NCBI GenBank assembly: GCA_937912115.1 | Contig: CALDOI010000048.1 | Span: forward strand, 1 to 64,000 | Direction: 5' to 3' | Source of the DNA: an uncultured Bacteroidota bacterium | GTDB lineage: Bacteria > Bacteroidota > Bacteroidia > Bacteroidales > F082 | Length of the DNA stretch: 64,000 nt | Part shown: one piece after another, positions 31,928 to 42,175 of the stretch | Layout: each line of letters opens with the position of its first letter | Numbering within the stretch: position 1 is the first letter of the stretch | Made by a program: the position numbers and the translations under genes | Notes under the pieces: generated by a model | What the model was told of the DNA's origin: nothing | The model's input: only the letters and a program-made list of their open reading frames with translations | The model's database searches: none

Positions 31928-33664
31928 ATGGAAAGACTTTCAGTTGTAATAATTACGTATAACGAGGAACGCAACATCGAACGATGCTTAGATTCGGTGA
32001 TTGATGTGGCTGATGAAATAATCGTTGTTGATTCCTTTTCCACGGATAATACTGAAGAAATTTGCAGTAATTACAACTTACGATTTATTAAACAGGAATT
32101 CCTGGGATATATTGAACAGAAAAATTACGCCCTTACTTTTGTAAATTATAAATTTGTACTGGCTTTGGATGCTGATGAAGCCCTGTCTGAAGAGTTAAAG
32201 AGAAGCATCTTGCAAGCTAAAATTAACTTTTTATCAGCCGGTTATTCAATGAATCGACTGACTAATTATTGTGGGAAATGGATTAAACATTGTGGTTGGT
32301 ATCCCGATACTAAATTGAGGCTTTTTAATCGCGAATTAGGATGGTGGGGAGGAACTAATCCACATGATGAAGTTATCATTGAAAAAGAACATCCAATATC
32401 ACATCTTAAGGGTGACTTATTACACTATTCATACTATACTCTTGACGACCATAACAGTCAAGTTGAGAGATTTACTGATATTGCTGCCGGCGAATATTTC
32501 AAAAAGGGTATTAGAGTTTCTAAGATAAAAATGTACATAAGCCCAATTGTAAAATTTATTCGTGATTATTTTTTCTTACTCGGATTTTTAGATGGGGGAG
32601 CAGGTTTAAGAATATGTTATATATCAGCGGGGGCTACGTACAAGAAATATCAAAAACTAAGAGGTACTGTCAATAGCATTATCATTAGTCGGACCGACAG
32701 TCTGGGAGATGTTATACTTACACTTCCCCTTGCAGGTGCAATAAAAAAGCAAAACCCAAATATCAAGGTAATATTTTTAGGCCGGACTTATTCAAAATCA
32801 ATAATAGAAACCTCCGACTACGTTGATGAATTTATAAATTTTGACGATATTTTAAAAAAGACTAACCCTGATCAAATCTCCTATCTTAAAGGATTAAATG
32901 CCGATGCAATAATTCATGTTTTCCCCAACAAGGAAATTGCTCAAATTTCGAAGAAAGCAGGTATCCCTATACGAGTTGGAACGAATCATAGACTATTTCA
33001 TCTTACAACCTGTAACAGGTTATTAAATTTAGGGAGAAAAAGCTCAAAACTGCATGAAGTACAGTTAAATTTAAAATTACTATCTCCATTTAATATCAAA
33101 TACAATTATTCGCTAACAGAAATACCTGAACTATATGGCTATAACGATTTTGGAGACTTAAATGAGAACCTTAGAAATTTACTCTCAAAAAAGAGGAATA
33201 ATTTAATAATACATCCAAAGTCGAAGGGAAGTGCAAGAGAATGGGGGTTGGATAATTTCTCGAAGTTAGTTGACCTGCTTCCTGATAAGAAGTATAAAAT
33301 ATTTGTGACTGGCACTCAGGAAGAGGGCAATTTAATGTTTGATTTTTTAAAAAAACATGAAGGGAAAATTGTTAATCTAACAGGAACATTATCTTTGAAT
33401 GAATTAATTGCTTTTATTAGCAAAGCGGATGCTCTTGTTGCAACAAGCACAGGGCCATTGCATATTGCTGCTGCTACCGGAATAAAAGCAGTTGGTATTT
33501 TTGCTCCAATGAGGCCAATTCATCCTGGCAGATGGAAGCCAGTTGGTAAAAATGCCGATTATTTAGTGGTTGATAAAAAATGCAGTAAGTGCAGAAACGG
33601 TGGGATTTGTGATTGCATCGTTGGGATTAGTGAAAATCAAGTTTACAATAAATTATTAGTTTGA
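31928..33664 (+). CDS. Bifunctional glycosyltransferase: GT2 (WaaE/LpcC-like) fused to GT9 (heptosyltransferase-like)
   Basis: N-terminal LSVVIITYNEERNIERCLDSV...LDADEALS (GT2). C-terminal IIISRTDSLGDVILTLPLAGAIKKQNP...IIHPKSKGSAREWG...ATSTGPLHIAAATG (GT9). Confidence 0.88.
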   Translation: MERLSVVIITYNEERNIERCLDSVIDVADEIIVVDSFSTDNTEEICSNYNLRFIKQEFLGYIEQKNYALTFVNYKFVLALDADEALSEELKRSILQAKINFLSAGYSMNRLTNYCGKWIKHCGWYPDTKLRLFNRELGWWGGTNPHDEVIIEKEHPISHLKGDLLHYSYYTLDDHNSQVERFTDIAAGEYFKKGIRVSKIKMYISPIVKFIRDYFFLLGFLDGGAGLRICYISAGATYKKYQKLRGTVNSIIISRTDSLGDVILTLPLAGAIKKQNPNIKVIFLGRTYSKSIIETSDYVDEFINFDDILKKTNPDQISYLKGLNADAIIHVFPNKEIAQISKKAGIPIRVGTNHRLFHLTTCNRLLNLGRKSSKLHEVQLNLKLLSPFNIKYNYSLTEIPELYGYNDFGDLNENLRNLLSKKRNNLIIHPKSKGSAREWGLDNFSKLVDLLPDKKYKIFVTGTQEEGNLMFDFLKKHEGKIVNLTGTLSLNELIAFISKADALVATSTGPLHIAAATGIKAVGIFAPMRPIHPGRWKPVGKNADYLVVDKKCSKCRNGGICDCIVGISENQVYNKLLV

Positions 33665-34608
33665 ATAGCGGAATAAATAAACATTGGTACGTAATAATAA
33701 ACCCTCATGCCGGTAGTAAAAAAACACAGACCGACTGGCCGGTTATTAGGAAATTATTGGAAGCTGAAGGCTTTAATGTTGAGTGTGTTTTTACGGAATA
33801 TCAATATCATGCAACTGAACTTGCAAAAAATGCTATTCAAGCAAATGGCTTTTTAAAAATAATTGTGGTTGGTGGTGATGGAACTCTTAATGAAGTACTA
33901 AATGGTGTATTCCTTCAGGATAAATATAAACCAACAGATATAAAGATTGGCGTTATTTCGATAGGCACAGGAAACGATTGGGGCCGGATGTACGGAATGC
34001 CGCATGATTATTTGGAGCAAATAAAAATAATAAAGCGCAGTAAAACTTTTTTACAGGATGTAGGGAAGGTAAGTTACTATCACCGTAGCAAAGAAAAAGT
34101 ACATTATTTCATGAATATTGCAGGAATGGGATTTGATGCTTTAGTTGCAAAAAAAACCAATATTGCTAAACAAAAAGGAGCCGGAGGAGTATTTACTTAT
34201 CTTTTTAATTTGCTTACCGGATTATTTCAATTTAGCCACAATTATCTTGAGATAGACAGGGAAGGGGAGCGAATCTTCTCAGGCAAAGTTTTCAGCATGA
34301 GTATTGGAATTTGTAGTTATAATGGTGGAGGTATGATGCAACTACCATACGCCATATCCAATGATGGCCTATTTGATGTTACTTTAATAAAGAAAACGAC
34401 ACGACTAAAAGTGGTAAGAAATATTAAAAATCTTTACGATGGGTCGTTCGTAAAAATGAAGGAAGTTGAAACCTATACAGGCGAACAGTTTACAATATCT
34501 GCAGTCCCACAAAAATCAGTATTCCTCGAAACAGATGGGGAATCACTTGGACACTCCCCATTAAATTTTACTTTATTACCACTTGCCATTAAGGTGATAA
34601 TAAAATAA
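33661..34608 (+). CDS. Diacylglycerol/lipid kinase family protein
   Basis: VIINPHAGSKKT, VVGGDGTLNEVLNG, GTGNDWGR. TTG start overlapping the upstream stop (translational coupling). Confidence 0.9.
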   Translation: MNSGINKHWYVIINPHAGSKKTQTDWPVIRKLLEAEGFNVECVFTEYQYHATELAKNAIQANGFLKIIVVGGDGTLNEVLNGVFLQDKYKPTDIKIGVISIGTGNDWGRMYGMPHDYLEQIKIIKRSKTFLQDVGKVSYYHRSKEKVHYFMNIAGMGFDALVAKKTNIAKQKGAGGVFTYLFNLLTGLFQFSHNYLEIDREGERIFSGKVFSMSIGICSYNGGGMMQLPYAISNDGLFDVTLIKKTTRLKVVRNIKNLYDGSFVKMKEVETYTGEQFTISAVPQKSVFLETDGESLGHSPLNFTLLPLAIKVIIK

Positions 34609-34625
34609 ATAACAATAATCAGGAG

Positions 34626-36806
34626 TTAATTTTTAACCACTTTTGGTATAGTAAAACTAAATATGCTGCCTTTCTCTGGAGTGCTTTCTACCCAAATAGT
34701 TCCATCAATTCTTTGTACAAAATCCTTTACAAGCATTAAACCTAAGCCGGAGCCCTGTTCATTTTCTGTGCCAATTGTTGAATATCCTGAGGTATCTACA
34801 AAAAGATTATCCATAATTTCAGATTCCATTCCTTGCCCGTTATCAGCAACTGATATAACAAAAAGGTCAGGTTTTTCTTCACATTTAATGGTAATTTTAC
34901 CACCATTATAAGTAAACTTAAGAGCATTACTCAACAGGTTTCGAAATATTACTTGTAACATATTTTTATCCGCAACAACTTCAATGGTTTCATCAATACT
35001 GGTTATAATAGATATTTTCTTTTCATTAGCTTTAACCTGAATTGATTGAACAACTTTACTTACTAATACTAACAGATTTAACGGGTTAGGATTAGGCTTA
35101 ATACTATTTTGTTGCGAACGAGTCCAGTTAAGTAAATTATCAATAAGCTCATATGTATTAGTTGCTACCGAACTCAACTGTAGTGAGTAAGAAACAACAT
35201 TTTCAAAATTTCCAGCTTCTGCTTCTTCTTTCAATAAATAAGAAAAGCCAAGCAATGACGTGAATGGACTTCTAAGATCATGTGCAATTATTGAAAACAA
35301 TTTATCCTTAGTTATATTTGACTCTTTAAGTTGCAATGAACTATCACTTATTAACTTGTTTTTAGCTTGTAACAAGGCTATTCGTTCCTTACGTTTTTTT
35401 CTTATCGACATTATCATAATCAACACTGATATGGCAATAGCAGCAATTAATGCAGCTATGAATACTAATATTCTTTGTCGGAAAATTACAAATTCCTGAA
35501 GTTTGTTTTCATCTTTTAATTTTTGATTTTCAAGCTCTTTTTGCTCAGATTCATATTTGGTTTGGATTTCTGTAAGCTCCTGAGCCTTCATAATATTATC
35601 AAGGCTATCTTTCATATTCACAAATCTTTGGAAATAATATAAAGCTTCCCTGTATTTCCCCCAATCTCTGTAATTACTCATAAGAGCTTCATAAATTTCT
35701 TGATTATGGGAGTTATATTCCGATTGTTCACATAGTTCAAGACTTTGTATTAGGTAATCCTCGGCCAACCCATACTTCTCTTGCTTTGAATATGTTTTCC
35801 CAATACTTATAAGGTTAAATATTTCTCCTTGCTTAATTCCTAGCTTTTTACAAATAGATAGAGATTGTTTAAAATATTTGCCGGCCTCTACATAATTCTC
35901 CATTTCAAGGTATATTACACCAATGTTATGGCTTGATTGAGCCAGTATATATTCGAAGTTGGATTTTTTTGCAATTTCATTAGCAATATTTGTATAGTAA
36001 ATCGCTGTATCAAATTGAAGGAGACGTCGGTATACTATTCCCAATGAGTTATAATTGGAACAAAGTTGATAATTATTATTCGTGTTTAAATATATATCAA
36101 CTGCTTTTTTAATATATCTAATGGCATTATCATATAATGTTAAATCAATATTAATGAGTCCAATATTACCAAGGGCGATTGCCTCATTTTCTTTCTGATT
36201 TAAACTATTAAAAAGTTTATGTGCTCTGAAATAGTAATCTAACGCTTTGTCGGATTCATTCAAGGCATCATATACATTGGCCATATTATTATAGTTCGCA
36301 GCTAATAAGGATGGATATCTGGTACTATCTATATTATCTATTGATAAATGGTAGTAATGTAATGCCGAGTCATATTCATATAGATCATTATAACAGTTTC
36401 CAATTAAATTATTTACCCTAGCAATATCTTCAATACTATCAATATAAAGATCAATACTGGTTTTAAAACTCGAAATAGCAAGGTCATTTTTGTATTCTTT
36501 GTTTAAGAATGAACCATATACTTTATAATAATTTGCAGATATGTAATTATTTTGAGTTTCTATTAATCTACTTTTAACGACGTCAAGATATTTAAAAGCA
36601 GAATCTGTATTATTTTCATTAAACTCATGTGCAATATCTAATAAAATACTCAACTCATCATCAACACTTTGTGCAACTATGAGCTCCGATTTTAAACTAT
36701 CTATTACTCTTTGTGCAACACATAAGTTCACTAATAATAAAGCTAACAATAGCCCTATGAGTTTGATGCTTTTCAAATAAGTTGCTGGTTTATGGATTAA
36801 TATCAA
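34626..36806 (-). CDS. TPR-repeat sensor histidine kinase
   Basis: TPR array, TM segment, H-box IIAHDLRSPFTSLLGF, N/G boxes NLLSNALKFT, GSGLGLMLVKDF. Confidence 0.92.
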   Translation of the reverse strand: MILIHKPATYLKSIKLIGLLLALLLVNLCVAQRVIDSLKSELIVAQSVDDELSILLDIAHEFNENNTDSAFKYLDVVKSRLIETQNNYISANYYKVYGSFLNKEYKNDLAISSFKTSIDLYIDSIEDIARVNNLIGNCYNDLYEYDSALHYYHLSIDNIDSTRYPSLLAANYNNMANVYDALNESDKALDYYFRAHKLFNSLNQKENEAIALGNIGLINIDLTLYDNAIRYIKKAVDIYLNTNNNYQLCSNYNSLGIVYRRLLQFDTAIYYTNIANEIAKKSNFEYILAQSSHNIGVIYLEMENYVEAGKYFKQSLSICKKLGIKQGEIFNLISIGKTYSKQEKYGLAEDYLIQSLELCEQSEYNSHNQEIYEALMSNYRDWGKYREALYYFQRFVNMKDSLDNIMKAQELTEIQTKYESEQKELENQKLKDENKLQEFVIFRQRILVFIAALIAAIAISVLIMIMSIRKKRKERIALLQAKNKLISDSSLQLKESNITKDKLFSIIAHDLRSPFTSLLGFSYLLKEEAEAGNFENVVSYSLQLSSVATNTYELIDNLLNWTRSQQNSIKPNPNPLNLLVLVSKVVQSIQVKANEKKISIITSIDETIEVVADKNMLQVIFRNLLSNALKFTYNGGKITIKCEEKPDLFVISVADNGQGMESEIMDNLFVDTSGYSTIGTENEQGSGLGLMLVKDFVQRIDGTIWVESTPEKGSIFSFTIPKVVKN

Positions 36807-36965
36807 TATTCAAAGGTAGTATTAATTCCTGTCGAACCAATTATTAGCAAGTAAAATCTTTTAAGTAAATGAATTTAAACCACAATACCTTGCTCAAGTA
36901 AAATCTAAAATAATAGGCTGGAATTTACTATTTATCCAAAAAAACCGGATATCGTATGATTATTT

Positions 36966-37913
36966 CTAGGTTATTCTTTCTTCTATTTTGAATAACATTG
37001 TGGATGATAATTTCTCAATATCAAATTCATCAAATAAACCCCAATCTTTACGAGCAACACTATCGTCAATACTGGCAGGCCAACTATCAGCAATTGCTTG
37101 TCTAAAATCAGGTTTGTATGTAATACTAAAATCCGGATGATGTTTTCTTATCTCATCTGCAATTTGTTTGGGAGTAAAGGACATTCCGGCCATATTGTAG
37201 CTCGATCTTAACGATAAGGTATCAGGGTCAGCATCCATTAGCTTTATGGTGTTTTTAATGGCATCATCCATAAACATCATTGGTAATGCAGTATTTTCTG
37301 ATAGGAAACACTCGTAACTATTGTTTTTGATGGCTTCAAAGAAAATCTCAACTGCATAATCAGTTGTTCCGCCCCCCGGTTCAGTTTTATAACTTATTAA
37401 TCCCGGATAACGTACACTTCTAAAATCAACACCATATTTATTAAAGAAATACTCTCCCCACCGTTCACCAGCGAGCTTTGAAATACCATACACTGTATTT
37501 GGTTCCATTACCGTAAGTTGTGGAGTATTATGTCGTGGTGTTGTTGGCCCGAAAACCGCAATTGAACTTGGCCAAAACAATTTTTTAGCACTTGATTGCT
37601 GAGCGGCCTGAAGTGTATTCATTAATGCTCTCATATTGATATCCCAGGCTTGCAAAGGGATTTTTTCGGCGTTCCCTGATAGTACAGCGGCAAGATTATA
37701 AACCTGGGTTATATTATGGCGCACCAAAAAATGAAGTAGGTTTTTATAGTCTAATACATCCAATATTTGAAATGGTCCCGTTTCACGAATCTCTTCAGGT
37801 GGATCCTTTATATCTGTAGCAAATACATTATCATTACCATATGTTTTTCTAAGTTCTAAAACAAGCTCCGAGCCTATTTGTCCTGAACATCCTATTACTA
37901 ATATTCTTTCCAT
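36966..37913 (-). CDS. SDR-type NAD-dependent epimerase/dehydratase, likely L-threonine 3-dehydrogenase
   Basis: GCSGQIGSEL Rossmann motif, YGISKLAGE, VRYPGLISYKTEPGGGTTDYAVEIFF (resembles SDR threonine dehydrogenases). Confidence 0.8.
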   Translation of the reverse strand: MERILVIGCSGQIGSELVLELRKTYGNDNVFATDIKDPPEEIRETGPFQILDVLDYKNLLHFLVRHNITQVYNLAAVLSGNAEKIPLQAWDINMRALMNTLQAAQQSSAKKLFWPSSIAVFGPTTPRHNTPQLTVMEPNTVYGISKLAGERWGEYFFNKYGVDFRSVRYPGLISYKTEPGGGTTDYAVEIFFEAIKNNSYECFLSENTALPMMFMDDAIKNTIKLMDADPDTLSLRSSYNMAGMSFTPKQIADEIRKHHPDFSITYKPDFRQAIADSWPASIDDSVARKDWGLFDEFDIEKLSSTMLFKIEERIT

Positions 37914-38005
37914 TAACTTGATTGATTTAAAAATTCTGCAACAAATTTATTAAACTATTGCTAGCAAAAACTAACCCATTCACAGTTTTCTTTTGGATGT
38001 TGTAG

Positions 38006-38013
38006 TATATTTG
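38006..38013 (+). promoter_or_regulatory. -7 box TATATTTG
   Basis: TAnnTTTG 26 nt upstream of the ATG at 38040. Confidence 0.4.
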
Positions 38014-38039
38014 CAGTAAAATGGAATACGTTTAGCTAT

Positions 38040-39152
38040 ATGATTGGAATAAAAGAGGTTATAACCAAGCAAGACAGAAGAGAGTTCGTTGATTTTCAGT
38101 TTGAACTATATCAGGGAAATGAGTTTTGGATTCCTCCAATGAAAAAGGACGAGATAAAGCAACTTAGTCCACAAACTAATCCTGCTTTTGAAACATGTGA
38201 TGCTAAATTTTGGACCGCATGGGATGGTGGAAAATGTGTTGGAAGAATTGGCGCAATTATTAATAAAGATTACAATAATAAAACAGGTGTTAAATATGGT
38301 CGTTTTACACGATTCGAGGTAATCAACGATAGTGATGTTACGAAAAAACTATTTGAAACGGCTGAACGCTGGATTAAGCAACAAGGAATGATCGGGGTTC
38401 ATGGTCCTTTGGGATTCAATAACCTAGATAATCAAGGACTTCTTATTGAAGGATTCGATTACCTTCCATCCATTGCCTCAGTGATGCATTATCCATATAT
38501 GCAAAAGCTGGTAGAAGATCAGGGATATAAAAAAGAAAATGATTGGGTTGAATTTAGGCTTAAAATTGAAGAAGTACCTGAAAAAGCATTACGGTTAGTT
38601 GAGATAATAAAAAAACGAAATAATCTTGAAGTAATTCACTTTAAAGAAAAAAGTGATATGAAACGATACCTAAAAGATGTATTTCATTTACTTAACCGGG
38701 CCTTTGATGAATTACCATATGTAGCACCATTCTCCGACAAACTGATAGAAAGTGCCACCAAAAAATATATGGATGTATTGCAACCAAAATATATAGTTGT
38801 GATAAAAAAAGAAGGAGAAATGGTTGCCTTTATTGTTGGTTTACCAAGTCTTTCAAAGGCTATGCAAAAGGCTAATGGAAAATTATTCCCATTTGGTTTT
38901 ACACATATAATGAAAGCATTTAAAAATCCGGAAGTAATGGATTTACTGCTTACCGGAGTAGACCCTCATTATCAAAAACTTGGATTACCCGCAATATTAA
39001 TAAGTGAATTGCAACAGACGATGATTGATAGTGGTGTTAAGTATGTTGAAACCACAGGTATGTTCGAAACCAACCTTAAGGGTGCAACCACATGGAAAAA
39101 CTACGATCATATTCAGCATAAGCGAAGACGATGTTTTGTTAAGGAATTTTAA
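38040..39152 (+). CDS. GNAT-like family protein of unknown specificity
   Basis: GNAT-like strands (WTAWDGGKCVGRIGAIIN, LLTGVDPHYQKLGLPAILISEL). Confidence 0.6.
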   Translation: MIGIKEVITKQDRREFVDFQFELYQGNEFWIPPMKKDEIKQLSPQTNPAFETCDAKFWTAWDGGKCVGRIGAIINKDYNNKTGVKYGRFTRFEVINDSDVTKKLFETAERWIKQQGMIGVHGPLGFNNLDNQGLLIEGFDYLPSIASVMHYPYMQKLVEDQGYKKENDWVEFRLKIEEVPEKALRLVEIIKKRNNLEVIHFKEKSDMKRYLKDVFHLLNRAFDELPYVAPFSDKLIESATKKYMDVLQPKYIVVIKKEGEMVAFIVGLPSLSKAMQKANGKLFPFGFTHIMKAFKNPEVMDLLLTGVDPHYQKLGLPAILISELQQTMIDSGVKYVETTGMFETNLKGATTWKNYDHIQHKRRRCFVKEF

Positions 39153-39167
39153 TATGGGTATAAAACC

Positions 39168-39192
39168 GCTTCCTGTGTTGCAATCCGGAAGC
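39168..39192. repeat. REP-like palindrome GCTTCC...CAATCCGGAAGC
   Basis: 6-bp stem; shares the CTTCC-N7-CAATC-N-GGAAG layout with 51000-51022. Confidence 0.5.
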
Positions 39193-39288
39193 ACGGGATA
39201 AATGATTTTAATTCCTGTTAATATTACCCTGAAACTAGTGGACAAAAACTATTAATTAGTTTGGAAACCCCATTAATCTTATTTTCCA

Positions 39289-39296
39289 TAATTTTG
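39289..39296 (+). promoter_or_regulatory. cysS -7 box TAATTTTG
   Basis: TAnnTTTG 20 nt upstream of the cysS ATG. Confidence 0.45.
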
Positions 39297-39316
39297 CACC
39301 CTTAAAATTTACTCTA

Positions 39317-40786
39317 ATGAACAATAATCTTCAAATATATAATACATTAAGTCGCGCTAAGGAGAAGTTTGAACCCCTTAATCCACCCCATGTTGGTATG
39401 TATGTTTGTGGACCCACAGTTTATGGTGATGCACATCTGGGACATGCCCGTCCTGCAATTACATTCGACATTGTTTTTCGATATTTAATGCATTTGGGAT
39501 ACAAGGTTCGTTATGTTCGCAATATTACTGATGTTGGACATCTGGAAAATGATGCTGATGAAGGTGAAGATAAAATTGCAAAAAAAGCTCGACTTGATTC
39601 GCTTGAACCGATGGAGATTGTTAAGCATTTCACCGATCGTTATCACAAAAACATGGATCAGTTAAATGTACTTCATCCAAGCATTGAGCCAACTGCATCG
39701 GGACATATTATTGAGCAAATTGAGTTAATAAAATCCATTTTCGAAAAAGGTTATGCCTATGAATCGGAAGGATCTGTTTATTTTGATGTTAAGAAATACA
39801 GCAAGGATTACGATTACGGGAAGCTTTCGGGAAGAAAAATAGAAGATCTTCTAGAAAATACACGGGCATTAGCCGGACAGGATGAGAAAAAAAATAGTTA
39901 TGATTTTGCTCTTTGGAAAAAAACCGACCCTAAACATCTAATGCACTGGCCATCACCATGGAGCGAAGGTTATCCCGGCTGGCATCTTGAGTGTTCAGCA
40001 ATGGGTGCAAAATATCTTGGCGATACTTTTGATATCCATGGTGGCGGCATGGATTTATTATTTCCACATCACGAATCTGAGATCGCTCAGTCAAATGCAT
40101 GTCGTGGTCATGATCCGGTTAAGTACTGGATGCATAATAACATGATTACCATTGATGGTCAGAAAATGGGTAAGTCATTAAATAATTTCATCACTCTCGA
40201 TGAGTTTTTTAGTGGAAATCAAGAGGCTCTTGATTGTTCTTACAGCCCTATGACAATAAGATTTTTTATTCTTCAGGCTCATTATCGTAGTACTGTTGAT
40301 TTCTCAAATGAAGCGCTTCATGCAGCTGAGAAAGGTATGCAAAAATTATTTAATACAATTGAGGTATTGGGTAAATTAAAGGCATCTGAGACATCATCCA
40401 TAAATATAAAGCCTTTTAGGGCTAGTTTGTATGAAGCGATGGATGATGATTTTAACACACCAATCACAATTGCATATTTATTCGAATTATCCAAAATTAT
40501 TAATCAGGTTAATGACGGCAAAGAAACTCTAATGGATGCTGACATTAAGGAAGTAAAGGATCTTTTTACTGTTTTTGTTTTTGATATATTGGGATTAATA
40601 AATGAGGTTGACGATAATAGTAATGATCAGCTTGTTGATCAACTAATGGGAACAATTCTTACCCTGCGTAAAGAGGCCAAGCAAAATAAAGACTGGGCAA
40701 CTGCCGATCGTATTCGAGATGAACTCGGAAAGATTAATATAAAAATAAAGGACACCAAAGATGGTGCTGAGTGGAGTATTGATTAA
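39317..40786 (+). CDS. cysS: Cysteinyl-tRNA synthetase
   Basis: [34 protein letters not shown] (KMSKS variant). Confidence 0.97.
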   Translation: MNNNLQIYNTLSRAKEKFEPLNPPHVGMYVCGPTVYGDAHLGHARPAITFDIVFRYLMHLGYKVRYVRNITDVGHLENDADEGEDKIAKKARLDSLEPMEIVKHFTDRYHKNMDQLNVLHPSIEPTASGHIIEQIELIKSIFEKGYAYESEGSVYFDVKKYSKDYDYGKLSGRKIEDLLENTRALAGQDEKKNSYDFALWKKTDPKHLMHWPSPWSEGYPGWHLECSAMGAKYLGDTFDIHGGGMDLLFPHHESEIAQSNACRGHDPVKYWMHNNMITIDGQKMGKSLNNFITLDEFFSGNQEALDCSYSPMTIRFFILQAHYRSTVDFSNEALHAAEKGMQKLFNTIEVLGKLKASETSSINIKPFRASLYEAMDDDFNTPITIAYLFELSKIINQVNDGKETLMDADIKEVKDLFTVFVFDILGLINEVDDNSNDQLVDQLMGTILTLRKEAKQNKDWATADRIRDELGKINIKIKDTKDGAEWSID

Positions 40787-40810
40787 GTTTTAGATCAGAT
40801 TTTCTATGGT

Positions 40811-42175
40811 TTAAAATATCATTGTAAAAATAGCACCTTCATCTTGTTTCGATCGCACACTTATGCTACCCTTATGCATTTGCATAATTTGACGTGAAAG
40901 GCTTAAACCAATACCCGATCCCTTAGATTTAGAAGTAAAGAAAGGCATGAATATTTTATCCAGTAGATCATGATTTATACCCAGGCCATTATCGGCAATT
41001 TCGATTGTAGTACGATTATTGAGATTAACAGAGGCAACAATTGTAATTCTGGGTTTTGAGTTACCTGATTTTTTATCCGAAACAGCATCAATAGCATTGA
41101 GAAGAAGATTTATTAGAACCTGATCGATTAAATCAGGATCGGCCAGGATTTTCAAATCCTTTGGAAACAATTTAATTGTTGTTTCGATTTTCTTTTCTTC
41201 AAACTTTGGAGCAAGTAGCTCAATTGCTCTATCGAACATGTCCTGAGCATAAAAATGTCGGAAATTGGGTTTTGGTATACGCGTTAGATTCCGATAAATC
41301 TCTAAAAAATTAAGAAGCCCCTTACTTCTGTTACCTATGGTGGTTATGGCTTGTCGAACATTATCCATATCTTCAACGTACTCTGAAGTAGTTGGAGTTT
41401 CTCGTTCGTGACCTGCAAGAATTTCATCCACAGTCTCAGTAAGCGAAGAGATAGGAGTTATTGAATTCATTATTTCATGGGTAAGTACCCTGATAAGTTT
41501 TTGCCACGATTCAATTTCTTTTTGTTCAAGTTCAGGATGGATATCTTGAAACGAAACAAGTATGTATTCCTCTCCACGCATTCTAAACTGAGTGGCATGC
41601 ATTGAAAGCTGAAGCAACTCGTCATCAACAAAAACTTTTATAAGTGATTTATCGCCGGCTTTCATGGCAAGTAGTTTATCAGGTAAATCTTCCTCAATAA
41701 CGCTAAGATTTTTAATCATTCTCAAACGAGGCAGTTTCAATAATCGTTTTACTGCGTTATTAAAAACATCAACCGTACCATCTTTTTTAAACACAATAAT
41801 ACCAATACTAACATGTTGAATTACTGTAAGCAGATAATTAAAATGCTCCTCTTTTTCTCTCTTATTCTTATTAAACGCTTCTATAACTTCATTAAATTCC
41901 TTGTTTAATCCTTCAAAACTCTTTCCCAATTCATTATCAGTAAATGAACTTGTAAAATCAGCATGGCGAATTGATTCAAAGAATCTTGTTAGCTTCATAT
42001 TTGTTTGTTCGGTGTACCTGATAAGGGATATAACCTGTGCAATTAATAGTATAGTAAGTATAATAGAACTTATGGCATAAGCAGTTTCTTTATGGATTAC
42101 ATAAATTAGTATAAATGTAACCATCAAAAGTATTACCCTTATTATGATCTGTATTCTAAATTTCCTATAGACCAT
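40811..42175 (-). CDS. Membrane sensor histidine kinase (NtrY-like)
   Basis: TM segments, PAS-like region, H-box LTHEIMNSITPISS, NLLLNAIDAV, GSGIGLSLSRQIM. Overlaps the upstream RR by 11 nt. Confidence 0.92.
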   Translation of the reverse strand: MVYRKFRIQIIIRVILLMVTFILIYVIHKETAYAISSIILTILLIAQVISLIRYTEQTNMKLTRFFESIRHADFTSSFTDNELGKSFEGLNKEFNEVIEAFNKNKREKEEHFNYLLTVIQHVSIGIIVFKKDGTVDVFNNAVKRLLKLPRLRMIKNLSVIEEDLPDKLLAMKAGDKSLIKVFVDDELLQLSMHATQFRMRGEEYILVSFQDIHPELEQKEIESWQKLIRVLTHEIMNSITPISSLTETVDEILAGHERETPTTSEYVEDMDNVRQAITTIGNRSKGLLNFLEIYRNLTRIPKPNFRHFYAQDMFDRAIELLAPKFEEKKIETTIKLFPKDLKILADPDLIDQVLINLLLNAIDAVSDKKSGNSKPRITIVASVNLNNRTTIEIADNGLGINHDLLDKIFMPFFTSKSKGSGIGLSLSRQIMQMHKGSISVRSKQDEGAIFTMIF

